From contig NC_079419.1 of assembly GCF_026213295.1 (NCBI RefSeq), forward strand, positions 10,421,800-10,485,799: a DNA stretch of 64,000 nucleotides. The letters run 5' to 3'. Shown piece after piece: positions 26,601-54,239 of the stretch. The position numbers were made by a program, and so were the translations under genes. The stretch comes from Gadus chalcogrammus (taxonomy: Eukaryota > Chordata > Actinopteri > Gadiformes > Gadidae). The notes beneath the pieces were generated by a model. The model was not told the DNA's origin and ran no database searches. It was given only the letters and a program-made list of their open reading frames with translations. Position 1 is the first letter of the stretch. Every line of letters begins with the position of its first letter.

Positions 26601-27887
26601 ATCAGAACATTTGGTTTGTTTACGTAAATCGTGACGGTTAAGGTATGTTGTGATGTTAAAAGACATGCAAGAGATTCAACGTAGTCTTAGTCTACAAGGG
26701 CTTTCCAGGCCAACAATATACATCACCCAAAGCCTCTTCCTGTGTGTTTAAGAGATCCTAACTCTACTTCCTGTGTGTCTAGGGACCCTAACTCTACTTC
26801 CTGTGTCTTTAGGGACCCTAACTCGGTGCAGACCCTGGCGGCGTTCCGCAGGGGGGTGGACTGGGCGCGCTCCGGTTCCTTCTCCCAGCAGGACATTGAC
26901 GAGGCCAAGCTGTCCGTGTTCTCCGCTGTTGATGCCCCCGTGGCGCCCTCCGACAAAGGTACAGAGGGTTCCCCTCGCTCTTTAGGAGAACCTTCCCAAT
27001 GTTCAAGGGGCAGATGCTTTTATCTAAAGCCACCTACAATGAGTCCATTTGTCAGAAGAAAGAGAAACAATATATATCGCTGTCGGTTCAGTAAGAACCG
27101 GTTCATAGAACCAAGCACTAACAATCGCTAGGTTAACCCGTTCCCCGTATACAACAGAGATAGCTAGGATAAGATGCTACACAATGCTAAGTACTAAAGA
27201 CAGCTAGGATAAGATGCTACACAATGCTTAGTACTAAAGATAGCTAGGATAAGATGCTACTTGATGTTAAGTACTATTATACAGTGCCAAGAACGTACTC
27301 GCACACAACTCGCACACAACGTCTAACTGATCACTGTTTTGATTGTTTTTTTTTTCTTTGTTTTGTTTTGTCTTGTTTTTGTTTTATTTATTTATTATTG
27401 CTTATGTTTATTTATTAATTTTTTCCACAATGTCTATATGCTATGTAAGGTGACCTTGGGTGTCTTGAAAGGCGCCTCTAAATTAAATGTATTAGTATTG
27501 TTATCCTTAGAACCTTCTCAACGTTCTCTAATAGTACGTTCTCCGCGTGGACATGGGGTGTGTGGGGCGGTAGTGGTTGGGGGTCGTGACCTCTGACCTG
27601 ACTTCCTGTGCAGGTATGGGTCGCTTCCTGAACGGGATGACGGACGAAGTGCGGCAGGCCCACCGTGAGAGGCTGTTTGCCGTGTCGCAGAAGGAGCTGG
27701 TGGACGTAGCGTCCAGGTGAGCTAAGCTAAGAGTCAGCTGTTTGGGTGTTAGGGCCAGCGCTACATGTTGCTAACAAGCCAATGTCTTCCCAGGTACCTC
27801 GGCGTCGGCCAGCAGACCAGCGCGGCCGCCATCTTGGGCCCAGAGAATGAGAGCATAAAGAAGGACCCATCTTGGATCATCAAATAA
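11677..27887 (+). CDS. pitrm1: pitrm1, mitochondrial presequence protease (PreP, M16C metallopeptidase), complete, 27 exons
   Basis: Exons: 11677-11723, 11965-12067, 12482-12588, 14653-14804, 15739-15853, 16352-16448, 16783-16943, 18149-18275, 18985-19073, 19442-19570, 20174-20287, 21212-21308, 21426-21560, 21784-21922, 22212-22328, 23212-23341, 23955-24075, 24289-24365, 24509-24674, 25083-25183, 25315-25435, 25777-25818, 26192-26304, 26465-26587, 26813-26958, 27614-27716, 27794-27887. All junctions are GT-AG, all phases close, and the total is 3066 nt, 1021 residues (human about 1037). Residues 1-30 are Arg/Lys-rich without acids, fitting a mitochondrial presequence. The inverted zinc motif HILEH is H101-H105 (catalytic E104); the distal zinc ligand is E202 in FNEMKGAF. 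The C-terminal active-site pair is R885 and Y891 in [11 protein letters not shown]116 and C553 match the redox-switch cysteines of human PreP. The family degrades cleaved presequences and amyloid-beta in the mitochondrial matrix. The start is the first ATG before a good donor and gives the expected N-terminal length. Several exon ends are duplicated into flanking minisatellites. Confidence 0.97.
12598..12802. repeat. degenerate CCCTAA-rich tract in pitrm1 intron 3
   Basis: Interspersed CCCTAACC, GACCCTAAC and related words follow the exon 3 donor and resume after the inserted element at 13418-13480. It looks telomere-like but is too irregular to be a telomeric insertion. Confidence 0.6.
12803..13417. 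mobile_element. non-autonomous DNA transposon, PIF/Harbinger-like
   Basis: About 615 bp in pitrm1 intron 3, bounded by TAA on both sides. Imperfect terminal inverted repeats share GGCC--TTCA-AC followed by CGGAT-CGGACGAAA-type sequence. The interior is AT-rich and has no coding potential. The TAA could be chance because the flanks are CCCTAA-rich. Confidence 0.5.
13623..14349 (-). mobile_element. hAT-like DNA transposon, truncated
   Basis: The ends are CAGGGCTGTAC and its inverse GTACAGCCCTG, 11 bp identical, with a direct GTCAG on each side. On the minus strand it holds a fragment of a transposase-like frame (13663-14031). The length of 727 bp is far too short for an autonomous element. Confidence 0.65.
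13663..14031 (-). pseudogene. N-terminal fragment of hAT-type transposase with TTF-like zinc finger
   Basis: The frame begins MKRYFSVFG, has a Ser/Glu-rich linker, and then reads [16 protein letters not shown] followed by [11 protein letters not shown] Trp-containing block before an FC--C pair is the usual start of TTF-type zinc fingers in hAT transposases and their domesticated relatives. The frame then drifts into non-coding sequence, and no catalytic core or dimerisation region is present. Confidence 0.45.
14819..15335. repeat. pyrimidine-rich minisatellite in pitrm1 intron 4
   Basis: Array of CACCTCCACCCAGCTCCACC units beginning directly at the exon 4 donor. It forms long Pro/His-rich frames that are artefacts. 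Confidence 0.9.
15335..15545 (+). repeat. dispersed fish repeat, copy 1
   Basis: Shares GCACTAACAATCGCTAGG-TTAACCC, GTATACAACAGAG, GATAAGATGC and a poly-G run followed by TAAGGGGGGAG with copies at 27005, 58165 and 63840. It is in pitrm1 intron 4. Confidence 0.65.
16034..16340. repeat. 26-bp minisatellite in pitrm1 intron 5
   Basis: About twelve almost identical copies of GGTGGAGGTGGTCTGACTGA plus CAGGGG, ending next to the exon 6 acceptor. Confidence 0.95.
16455..16705. repeat. TCCTCATCCTCCCTCCC array in pitrm1 intron 6
   Basis: Pyrimidine array of 17-21 bp units beginning at the exon 6 donor. Confidence 0.9.
16926..18085 (+). repeat. 26-bp minisatellite made from the exon 7 splice donor of pitrm1
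   Basis: The unit is GTACACACCCACCCTAGC plus AACGCCAG. It contains the last 17 bases of exon 7 and the GT donor. About eleven extra copies follow the real exon end (16943), interrupted by a transposon at 17082-17925. Many copies keep an intact CCAG|GTACAC donor. The unit is not a multiple of three and carries TAG, so use of a later donor would introduce a stop. Confidence 0.9.
17082..17925. mobile_element. non-autonomous hAT element with 8-bp target duplication
   Basis: Exactly 844 bp between identical 8-bp direct repeats GTACACAC (17074-17081 and 17926-17933). The ends are TAGGGATGTG and CCCATCCCTA, inverted with one mismatch. Subterminal GATTCGTT / AACGAATC words and GAACTGGTTC / GAACTAGTTC words recur inside both ends. 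No transposase frame. It landed inside a copy of the splice-donor minisatellite. Confidence 0.85.
18283..18890. repeat. about 31-bp minisatellite in pitrm1 intron 8
   Basis: Around twenty copies of AATCTAACAAACTACACTCA with a GACTACACTCTG extension. Confidence 0.9.
19715..20170. repeat. GTGTAGTATAAAGTGTGT-type array with decoy copies of the exon 11 start
   Basis: The intron 10 array includes at 19918-19955 and at 20040-20070 diverged copies of the exon 11 acceptor and first exon bases (TGTGTAGGTACGACGGCAGC). The real acceptor is the last, at 20174, where the frame continues. Confidence 0.8.
20290..20945. repeat. 62-bp minisatellite in pitrm1 intron 11
   Basis: About nine near-identical units starting ACTGACCCGGGAACAGTCAC and ending with GTATGATACAG, then shortened units. 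Confidence 0.95.
21537..21645 (+). repeat. duplicated exon 13 end and donor of pitrm1
   Basis: The last 24 bases of exon 13 with CTCCAG|GTACAC are copied twice downstream, at spacings of 43 and 41 bp. Confidence 0.9.
21930..22125. repeat. about 21-bp minisatellite in pitrm1 intron 14
   Basis: Nine copies of TGTCTCTCTTACACACCGCC. Confidence 0.9.
22126..22162. repeat. 16-bp perfect inverted repeat, 5-nt spacer
   Basis: CCTGTCTCTCTGACAG and its exact complement around CTAGA. Confidence 0.95.
22340..23165. repeat. 16/17-bp minisatellite, about 50 copies, in pitrm1 intron 15
   Basis: Unit CTACAGTAGAACCATC with or without an extra C. It fills 825 bp between exons 15 and 16. Confidence 0.95.
23484..23925. 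mobile_element. possible degraded hAT-like element
   Basis: About 440 bp in pitrm1 intron 16. One end has GAGATGTTCC and the other GGAACAACTCC in inverse, and ATCGGCCGATAC near the left and GGTATCGGTATCGG near the right are typical of fish non-autonomous hAT ends. No clear target duplication. Confidence 0.35.
24046..24140 (+). repeat. duplicated exon 17 end and donor of pitrm1
   Basis: A 38-bp unit containing GACTCCGCCCACCTCGACAT and the ACAG|GTGAGT donor occurs twice, with a third partial copy. Confidence 0.9.
24700..24895. repeat. dispersed fish repeat (second family)
   Basis: In pitrm1 intron 19: ACAGCGCTGTTCTAACCAGT, CACTCATTCACCCATTCA, CTTGCTCAGGGACACCTC and GGGGATTGAACTAGCAA. These words are typical of a widespread teleost repeat, recalled and not searched. 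Confidence 0.55.
25431..25700 (+). repeat. 20-bp minisatellite made from the exon 21 donor of pitrm1
   Basis: Copies of TAGAGGTAGGACCACCAGAC start at the exon end; one copy near 25620 includes CCCCACATCGTAGAGGTAGG, matching the last exon bases. Confidence 0.85.
26751..26812 (+). repeat. 30-bp tandem duplication across the exon 25 acceptor of pitrm1
   Basis: Acceptor AGs at 26751, 26781 and 26811 are exactly 30 bp apart, each followed by GGACCCTAACTC or a near copy. Use of either upstream AG stays in frame and adds 10 or 20 residues ([14 protein letters not shown]). Confidence 0.9.
27005..27300 (+). repeat. dispersed fish repeat, copy 2
   Basis: In pitrm1 intron 25. Begins with GATGCTTTTATCTAAAG and contains GTCCATTTGTCAGAAG, ATCGCTGTCGGT and then three tandem AGCTAGGATAAGATGCTAC blocks. 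The opening is the common teleost GACGCTTTTATCCAAAG motif. Confidence 0.7.
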
Positions 27888-28083
27888 CTCCTCCATTTCA
27901 GAGACTATTTATGTACTTCTAAAATCGGTCACCTTTCAGATTGTGTCATAATCCGTTAAAATGTCCGCCGTTTACATTTGATCAAGCTTTTGATGAGTGA
28001 CTGAACGCACACAAGTTATTTTATATTGATGTAGATACAATGTTAATTTGTTTGGTATTCATGGAAACCAAGTAATCGTGTTG

Positions 28084-28089
28084 AATAAA
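28084..28089 (+). terminator. pitrm1: poly(A) signal AATAAA of pitrm1
   Basis: A canonical AATAAA sits about 200 nt after the pitrm1 stop codon, followed by an A-rich stretch. It gives a short 3' UTR of roughly 200-220 nt. A minus-strand AATAAA lies only about 215 bp further on, so convergent transcripts would end almost back to back. Confidence 0.75.
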
Positions 28090-28302
28090 CATATAAAAAA
28101 AACCTGCTTCTAGCAAATCCTTCCTCATGAGACACTGGGCTCTCAAGGGAGATTTGAGTTAAACCAGCAACTCTCTGTATGGCTATTCAAGTTCCATGAA
28201 AAGCTACTCCATAATCAATTCAAAGAATTTGTGAACGGCAAGATGCTCCAACAAATGAGTCTCTACCAAGTTAAACTGTCCACACGTTTTTAAGTCAAGC
28301 AT

Positions 28303-28308
28303 TTTATT
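28303..28308 (-). terminator. minus-strand poly(A) signal AATAAA
   Basis: A canonical AATAAA on the minus strand, 240-340 nt past the possible stops of the unidentified transcript and about 215 bp from the convergent pitrm1 poly(A) signal. Confidence 0.4.
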
Positions 28309-28546
28309 CAACACATGAAAAACACAACTCACAGTAACATTTGCTGACTGAAAAAAACAACAATTGTCTATCTGCTACAAAGTTACATTCAGCAGAGGTG
28401 CTGAGAACATTGAAAAGTAACCAAAAAAGTAAATAGAGACTTACAATAGATGGTTTTCCATCTTCTATTCATGTAAAGCTATTTAATTGGCTAGACATCC
28501 CTTCAGATGTCCCGCCTTCAGAAAAGAGACAGCACCCACCAAGCCC

Positions 28547-29601
28547 TTATAAGGACAACACTAACGCAATCCGAGGAAGAGGAGTAAACCAAGATAAGGA
28601 CTGCCCAGGGGGACCCTCCTCCCAGTAACTTAGCATCTCCTCATCCCTGGGGACTTCTGGGGCTTTCATTCTGGGTGGCGCAGGTTGGGTCAGGGCGTCT
28701 GCTCCAGACTGGAAGACGTTGGTAGGTTGAGTCAACTTGGTGGGGTGGAGCCGTGGGCCGCTGCCCACCTGACGGAGAGGTGGGGGTGTTCGGGTTACTT
28801 GGAACGGTAGATCTACCTGGTCCTGGCCTCTCACTCTACAGGAGAGAACGAAAACTGTTCAGCGTCACGTCACCCAGTAAAAGGGAATAAAACATTAAAC
28901 AAAAATGTAACTTGTTTATGGTCATGACGCAACATGAAATTAAACGGCAAAATAGAAAAGGAGCTAACCTGAAGTTCGGGTCCCTCAACGCATTGATGCT
29001 CCTCTAGGTCTAGGATCTGCTGAACCGGGTCTCCTCCTGGATGGAAGTGAGTCTTCCTCCTCAGAGTCATCCCACCCTCAGGTCTGGTCCAGAAATTCCC
29101 TTCCCGGGCCAGCCGGTACTGCTACGAGTTTAAACACCCGTTACCATCACTACAGTCAGGGTACCAGACACTTCTACACATCTTCCCTTTTTTGTAATTT
29201 TGTTCAACTTTATCCAAAGTGTCTGACAGTGAATCAAGATCCATTCTGGCCTATCCCGCCCCCTATCCCGCCCCCTATCCCGCCCCCTATCCCGCCCCCG
29301 CACCGAAGCTGAATCTATAAAGAGTTCCAGCCCTCACCCTGAGCGGCTCCTCAGCAGGAGATGGAAGGTCTGCATCCGTCTGGGCCTGGCAGATATACAA
29401 ATGTACACGTTCACTACATGACCACTCATTATGTATTTGAAAGTGTTTTTGATATTAATAGTTTAATTCCTTACCGGTGTAAATGGCCGCTCTGCTGACG
29501 TGGCAGATTTCCAGACCTTTCAAGGCACGGAACTTTGCGTCGCTGATAATGCTGGCGTTTGAACTTTGCGTTGCTGATAATGCTGCCGTTTGCACTGACA
29601 T
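28547..29601 (-). other. possible unidentified spliced transcript on the minus strand
   Basis: Four blocks with splice-like borders: 29601-29475 (opens with ATG, donor CCG|GTAAGG), 29385-29338 (48 nt, donor AGG|GTGAGG), 29083-28969 (donor CAG|GTTAGC) and 28835 to a stop at 28641 or 28547 depending on frame. A phase-consistent chain exists through the last three blocks, giving RRKTHFHPGGDPVQQILDL then SERPGPGRSTVPSN and a Pro/Ser-rich tail; in that chain the ATG of the first block is not used and MTLRRK in the third block could be the start. The other open frame of the last block ends EEMLSYWEEGPPGQ. I recognise no family. An AATAAA on the same strand follows at 28303-28308. It could be coding, a long non-coding RNA, or chance. 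Confidence 0.3.
29255..29300. repeat. 13-bp tandem repeat
   Basis: Four copies of CCTATCCCGCCCC. Confidence 0.9.
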
Positions 29602-30024
29602 TTTGTAAGTGTTGAGATCATTTTCAAATTTGTCAAATAAAATTATTAAGCTGTAAGCCACAAAGTTTCATGATAAATAACTGAATAGAAATTCGTCCAT
29701 TTTATGTTTCAAGTCACCGTAAAGTACCAGTTCAAGGCCAAGATGCTTGTGCAATTGATTGAACCAATGGCCCCCAGTTCAGCAGCACTGCCGGTCGTTC
29801 GGCCAAATTCGTCCATTTCCAACACGACAAATTATTCAGAAACCAAACTCAAGATACTCAACCAAGTCAAAGTTCACCAGACCCAAACTAGACCCTGGTC
29901 CAGAACCCAAGACCACAATGAGTCCTCCAGACTGGTCCAACCCCACAACATCTCCGGTCCTGTTTGAACCTAATACACTGCAGCAATGACGAACAACAAG
30001 TCAGTAAGCATCAAACCAACCAGC

Positions 30025-30450
30025 AGCATGGGCAAACAAAACCAGCAGCAAACAAAACCATCAGCAAACAAAACCAGCAGCACGAGCAAACAAAACCAGC
30101 AGCATGAATAAACAAAAACAGCAGCATGAATAAACAAAACCAGCAGCACGAGCAAACAAAACCAGCAGCATGAATAAACAAAACCAGCAGCATGAATAAA
30201 CAAAACCAGCAGCATGCATAAACAAAACCAGCAGCATGAATAAACAAAACCAGCAGCATGAATAAACAAAACCAGCAGCAAACAAAACCAGTAACCAGCA
30301 GCATGAATAAACAAAACCAGCAGCATGAATAAACAAAACCAGCAGCATGAATAAACAAAACCAGCAGCATGCATAAACAAAACCAGCAGCATGAATAAAC
30401 AAAACCAGCAGCATGAATAAACAAAACCAGCAGCAAACAAAACCAGTAAC
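30025..30450. repeat. 24-bp minisatellite
   Basis: About sixteen copies of AACAAAACCAGCAGCATGAA plus TAAAC. Being a multiple of three it opens long minus-strand frames (YSCCWFCLFML repeats) that are artefacts. Confidence 0.95.
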
Positions 30451-30454
30451 CAGC

Positions 30455-30670
30455 AGAGCCGGCCCCAGCAGCAGAGCCGGCCCCGGCAGCCAGCGGGGTC
30501 CGGCAGCAGAGCCCCCAGCAGCCAGCGGGGTCCCGGCAGCAGAGCCCCCCGCAGCCAGCGGGGTCCCGGCAGCAGAGCCCCCCGCAGCCAGCGGGGTCCC
30601 GGCAGCAGAACCCCCAGCAGCCAGCGGGGTCCCGGCAGCAGAGCCGGCCCCGGCAGCCAGCGGGGGTCTC
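30455..30670. repeat. 33-bp GC-rich minisatellite
   Basis: Six copies of GCAGCCAGCGGGGTCCCGGC with AGCAGAGCCCCCC. Confidence 0.9.
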
Positions 30671-30939
30671 AATGTGTTGAAAGTTGAAGAAAGTGAAGCA
30701 GGAAATGTTGAGTATCTGGAGGTGCGTGCAGGTGTGTGCGTGTTTAATGTCCATCAGTACATCAACATGTAGTCCATGCTCTGGATACCACACTCGCAGC
30801 CCCACTCATCCACAGGTCCACTCTCACCACAACCCACTAAACACCAGCCCGGTCCCCAACCACCCACACCGTCTGTCCGTCTGTCCGTCGTCTAGTCCCT
30901 GGTGGTCTGATGCTTCAGAGACCTTCCACCGAGGCCTTC

Positions 30940-31315
30940 ACCCGGACGTCATCATCATGCTGTAGACCAGCTGGGTATGACGTCATCATCATGCTGTAGA
31001 CCAGCTGGGTATGACGTCATCATCATGCTGTAGACAAGCTGGGTATGACATCATGCTGTAGACCAGCTTGGTATGACATCATCACGCTGTGTAGACCAGC
31101 TGGGTATGACGTCATCATGCTGTAGACCAGTTGGGTTTCATCATCACTCTGTAAACCAGTTGGGTATGACTTGATCACGCTGTAGAGCACCTGGGTATGA
31201 CGTCATCAAGCTGTAGAGCAGCTGGGTATGAAGTCATCAAGCTGTAGACCAGCTGGGTATGACGTCATCATCACGCTGTAGACCAGCTGGGTATGAAGTC
31301 ATCGTGTCATAGACC
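30940..31315. repeat. minisatellite carrying CRE palindromes
   Basis: About eleven copies of a 30-40 bp unit with GCTGTAGACCAGCTGGGTAT. Five hold a perfect TGACGTCA (30978, 31012, 31107, 31198, 31260); others hold one-base variants. Confidence 0.9.
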
Positions 31316-31865
31316 ATGTACATGGAGGTTGACGTGTCAGTATCGCTGTGATAATGAATCTGAAGTCGCTATTTGGTTCATTGAGGTATTTTGAGGTCAT
31401 TGGTCCGCGGACGGCAGTCGGGTTTAAGTCAGTTTGTTGACCATAGAGTTAATTATCAAAATAACCATCAACAACCAAACCGACTCAATCATCAACTCTG
31501 AGCCGCAGCGGACTCCACATTCTCATGTGTAGAAGGTACCGAGGGACAGAAACGGGACAGAGACGGACTGTGATGTATGTGGGAGACACGGAGAGTAGAC
31601 AGGTGTGGTGCAGCAGAACCAGCAGAGCAAAGAACATCGCCACTCACACCTCCAACACACACCTCCAGCACACCTCAAACACACACCACAAACACAGCGC
31701 CACCCAAACCGCTCCATCCACTCATGTAGAAGAACAAACTGTCGTACTTTGAGAAGCTGTAGTCCTGGTCGTTGGTGGCCACGTTGTGTTTTATAGTCCA
31801 GGTCTCAGTGAGGACGGAAAGGAACACAACGGTGGTCGTTCGAGATCGCATGCTTCGAAAATAAA

Positions 31866-31925
31866 GTCCTACTCTACTCTACTCTACTCTACTCTACTCT
31901 ACTCTACTCTACTCTACTCTACTCT
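31866..31925. repeat. (CTACT)n pentanucleotide array
   Basis: About eleven copies of CTACT. Confidence 0.95.
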
Positions 31926-32146
31926 CAGCACGTCTCTCTCCACTCCTCGGTCGAATTGAGGACCAATCAGAAAGATCTGAGCAGCCGTGTCTTTTAAAGA
32001 AGAGCAGGAGTCAAAGGTGAGGCTCACTAAGCGCTAATTGGAATAACAAATCGAATAAATTGCGTTAAGTTAATCTGAATGAATGTGGGCGTTTCACATC
32101 TCATCGCCTTTTCTTCCTATTAGTATTTAGTTTGACCATTTATTTG

Positions 32147-32149
<3 letters not shown>

Positions 32150-32236
<87 letters not shown>
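32150..32236. repeat. (TG)n microsatellite
   Basis: About 87 bp of pure TG. Confidence 0.95.
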
Positions 32237-32239
<3 letters not shown>

Positions 32240-32387
32240 GTGCATAGCACGTTCTGAATGGTATTAAATATTGATTTGTCATTCTTCCTTGCTGAATGGC
32301 ATTAGTGACTTACTGTCATTCATGTGTGTGTACGTGTTTTCTGGATCAATAAAGTTGGATGAGTTCCTTGTAATCACAACCAAGTGC

Positions 32388-32393
32388 TTTATT
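32388..32393 (-). terminator. pfkp: candidate poly(A) signal for pfkp
   Basis: TTTATT on the plus strand reads AATAAA on the minus strand, about 1.34 kb past the pfkp stop. It is a plausible 3' UTR end, but another minus AATAAA occurs near 32754, and a plus-strand AATAAA overlaps the same area (near 32349). The choice needs transcript data. Confidence 0.3.
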
Positions 32394-32399
32394 ACTCCG

Positions 32400-33430
32400 A
32401 GACAGGACGGTGACCAGACATTAACACATTCAACAGGATTATTATTCATATTAATATTGCATATAAAGTGTACCACCTCCACACCACTGCCCAGCTACAA
32501 TAACACACGTAATAGATCTGCCACAATTAACAATTGTACACTTAACTTTCAATTTCCAAAAGTCTTAACTTTTTCTCAAATTAAAAACAAAAAAGTCCTG
32601 ATGACCATCAATAAAACAACGGAACCATCGGAAAAGACTTCAGGACTCAGGAGGGATGGTAGCTGTAGTAACCATTATGAACACTAGGTGGTGCTGTCGC
32701 TTCACTTTGACGGTTCAACGTTTGGTTGCCCTTTAAAAAACCAACATCCTTGGTTTATTATTATGCTATCTTAACTTGAACTCAGCAAATAAATACAACT
32801 CAGAAACATTGATGAAATCATCCAGAGCCAGTGCATCCCTGTCCACTCAGGAAAGAGCGTTGAGGTATGAGCCATACAATGAAAACAACATCGTTGAGTG
32901 AACTTACCCCCACCTAGCATACTCTTTTTGTTAATTGTGGCTGAAAGTGCATTAAAATAACAGACTTGAATACATCACAATTGATATCAGAGGCAGTACA
33001 ACATCAGACAGAAGGTGAAAGTGAGGTCAGGTGAGCCTGGTGGCGGATCCTAACAGTTTGAGAAGGCCAATGGGACGGAACCTGAGCTGTGATTGGGCGG
33101 TTTGGTTAAGGAGCTAAACCAGTGACACTGGGTCAACTACGAGACGGAGGTTAGCTTAATTTGCTAACTAACGCTAGGTGTAGTGAGCTAGCTGCACACG
33201 ATTTCTACGAAAGCTTAAATTTAACTTGATTATATATTCTCAAATACTGGGAATATTCTAAATTCTATAAATACTTATAATCGGGGAAACGAGAATATAT
33301 GAAAATATTAGGAGCTATCTGGTTAACTTTAATTTAAGCTCAATGCTCTACTATCTTAAAATATATTTGAATAATATATTTAATACATATCTTCTAAATA
33401 CTCTTCTACTCTCCAAAATAATTGTTTAAA
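32400..33430 (-). other. probable pfkp 3' UTR or intergenic DNA
   Basis: AT-rich stretch past the pfkp stop, ending at candidate poly(A) signals near 32754 and 32388. No coding block recognised. Confidence 0.35.
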
Positions 33431-33605
33431 TATTCTATATTTAATTCAGGACATGCGTTTATCACACACAGCATACAGTGACTGCAGGGAGGGGTTTGGA
33501 CGCAACTTGCTCAAGGGCGTCTGCAGGCAGACTGGACATTGGGGATCAAACTCAGAACCTTTCCACTGGGGATTGTAAACCACCCTGCCTCTGGTCTCAG
33601 ACCAG
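33430..33605. repeat. SINE-like dispersed repeat downstream of pfkp
   Basis: Contains CAACTTGCTCAAGGGCGTC, TTGGGGATCAAACTCAGAAC and CCACCCTGCCTCTGG, a tRNA-like or dispersed fish repeat wording; related fragments occur at 34075-34145 and 42585-42780. Confidence 0.45.
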
Positions 33606-33732
33606 CTACAGCATTTCCCATTTTACTGTAAAACAACATCATATTAAAGGAGCGTGTTTGACTCGTAGGAGGTGACCGGTACTCTTAAAGGAGGAGTGGC
33701 GGTTTGGAGTGAGAGGCTGTGAGGGGCAGGGC

Positions 33733-52889
<19,157 letters not shown>

Positions 52890-53160
52890 GGCCGCCTCGT
52901 CTCTTATCCGGTACCGGGTCTGAACGGCTCTGAACGGGTCTGAACACGTCTAACGGGGTTGCACGGGTCTGAACGGGTCCAAGTGCGGAGAGAGGAGAAC
53001 CTGGATCTGGGAGGACAGCGGGTCTATCAGCGCAGTGGGCATCGCCCCCCTCTGTTCCTCCGGACGGCCTCCCTTGTCAGCCCAGCCAGTCAGAGGCCGT
53101 CTAGGCGTTCGACGGACAGCTCAACGGTCGAATGAGTTCGAAGATCACGTCGTCGCGGTT
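52890..53160 (-). promoter_or_regulatory. pfkp: pfkp 5' UTR and proximal promoter
   Basis: This CpG-containing stretch lies upstream of the pfkp ATG. It includes a small tandem repeat of about 11 bp based on GGGTCTGAAC (about 52915-52980) that would fall in the 5' UTR or core promoter. No TATA box is evident. Beyond about 53160 the sequence turns AT-rich and repetitive. Confidence 0.35.
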
Positions 53161-53164
53161 GGAA

Positions 53165-53470
53165 GATGTGATAAAATAATAGAAAGTGTAATAATAATAT
53201 AAAGTGTAATGTTATAATATATAGTTTAATATTATAATATAAAGTGTTATGTTATAATGAATAGTGTAATATAATAAGATAAAGTGCAATGTTATAATAG
53301 ATAGTGTCATATATAATAATATAAAGTGTAAGTTAACAATATAAAGTGTAATAACAGAAATTGTAATTTAGTAATATTACTAAATTACAATATTTTAATT
53401 TTTGTAATATTATAAGATAATGTGCAATATTATAAAATAAAGTCCAATACTATAATAATATTAAGGGTAA
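53165..53470. repeat. AT-rich AATATAAAGTGTAATGTTAT repeat
   Basis: About ten degenerate copies of a 20-27 bp unit upstream of pfkp, containing a 30-bp perfect palindrome at 53361-53390. Confidence 0.85.
53361..53390. repeat. 30-bp perfect palindrome, no spacer
   Basis: TTGTAATTTAGTAAT followed immediately by its exact complement. Confidence 0.97.
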
Positions 53471-53991
53471 TACCCGCTATGGCCGCAGGGAGACGACACA
53501 GGGCGTTGTTTAATTCATTAATCAATTGAATGAATACCAAGACAGGATGTTGAGTAACTTCCTGAATTAAACTGAAAAAACTTGGCTCATCACAACGTCA
53601 TCACTTCCCAAAAGCACACACACTTAAACGATACACCTCGGTCCATGATAACACACAACAACCAAGTAAAATAGATCTGAGTGCTGGGTAAATAGAGAGA
53701 CGTGCAGGGGAACAATGCGCGACCGCACCACGACCCCCGGGACAGCACGTCCACTCAATAATATAAATCCCTTATCCACACAGCATCTTGCTTATCGCAG
53801 AATGTTATGTGACTGCGAACAACCAATAATTCTAACAGACCACAGACCTTACGAAAGTGAAGTGGTGATTAAAGATAGATACAGAGAAGATTGTTGGTAT
53901 TGTTAGACTAAGGTCATTCCGAGTTCTGCAAAAAATGTCTTTCTAATGAAAGATAGCTCCTCGCAGCCATTATACTGTTTATAAACGTTAG

Positions 53992-54232
<241 letters not shown>

Positions 54233-54239
54233 GTGTCTT

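Noticed and set aside
30011..30805. Cys/Phe/Leu-rich minus-strand frame resembling membrane repeats
   Set aside because: Direct translation of a 24-bp minisatellite.
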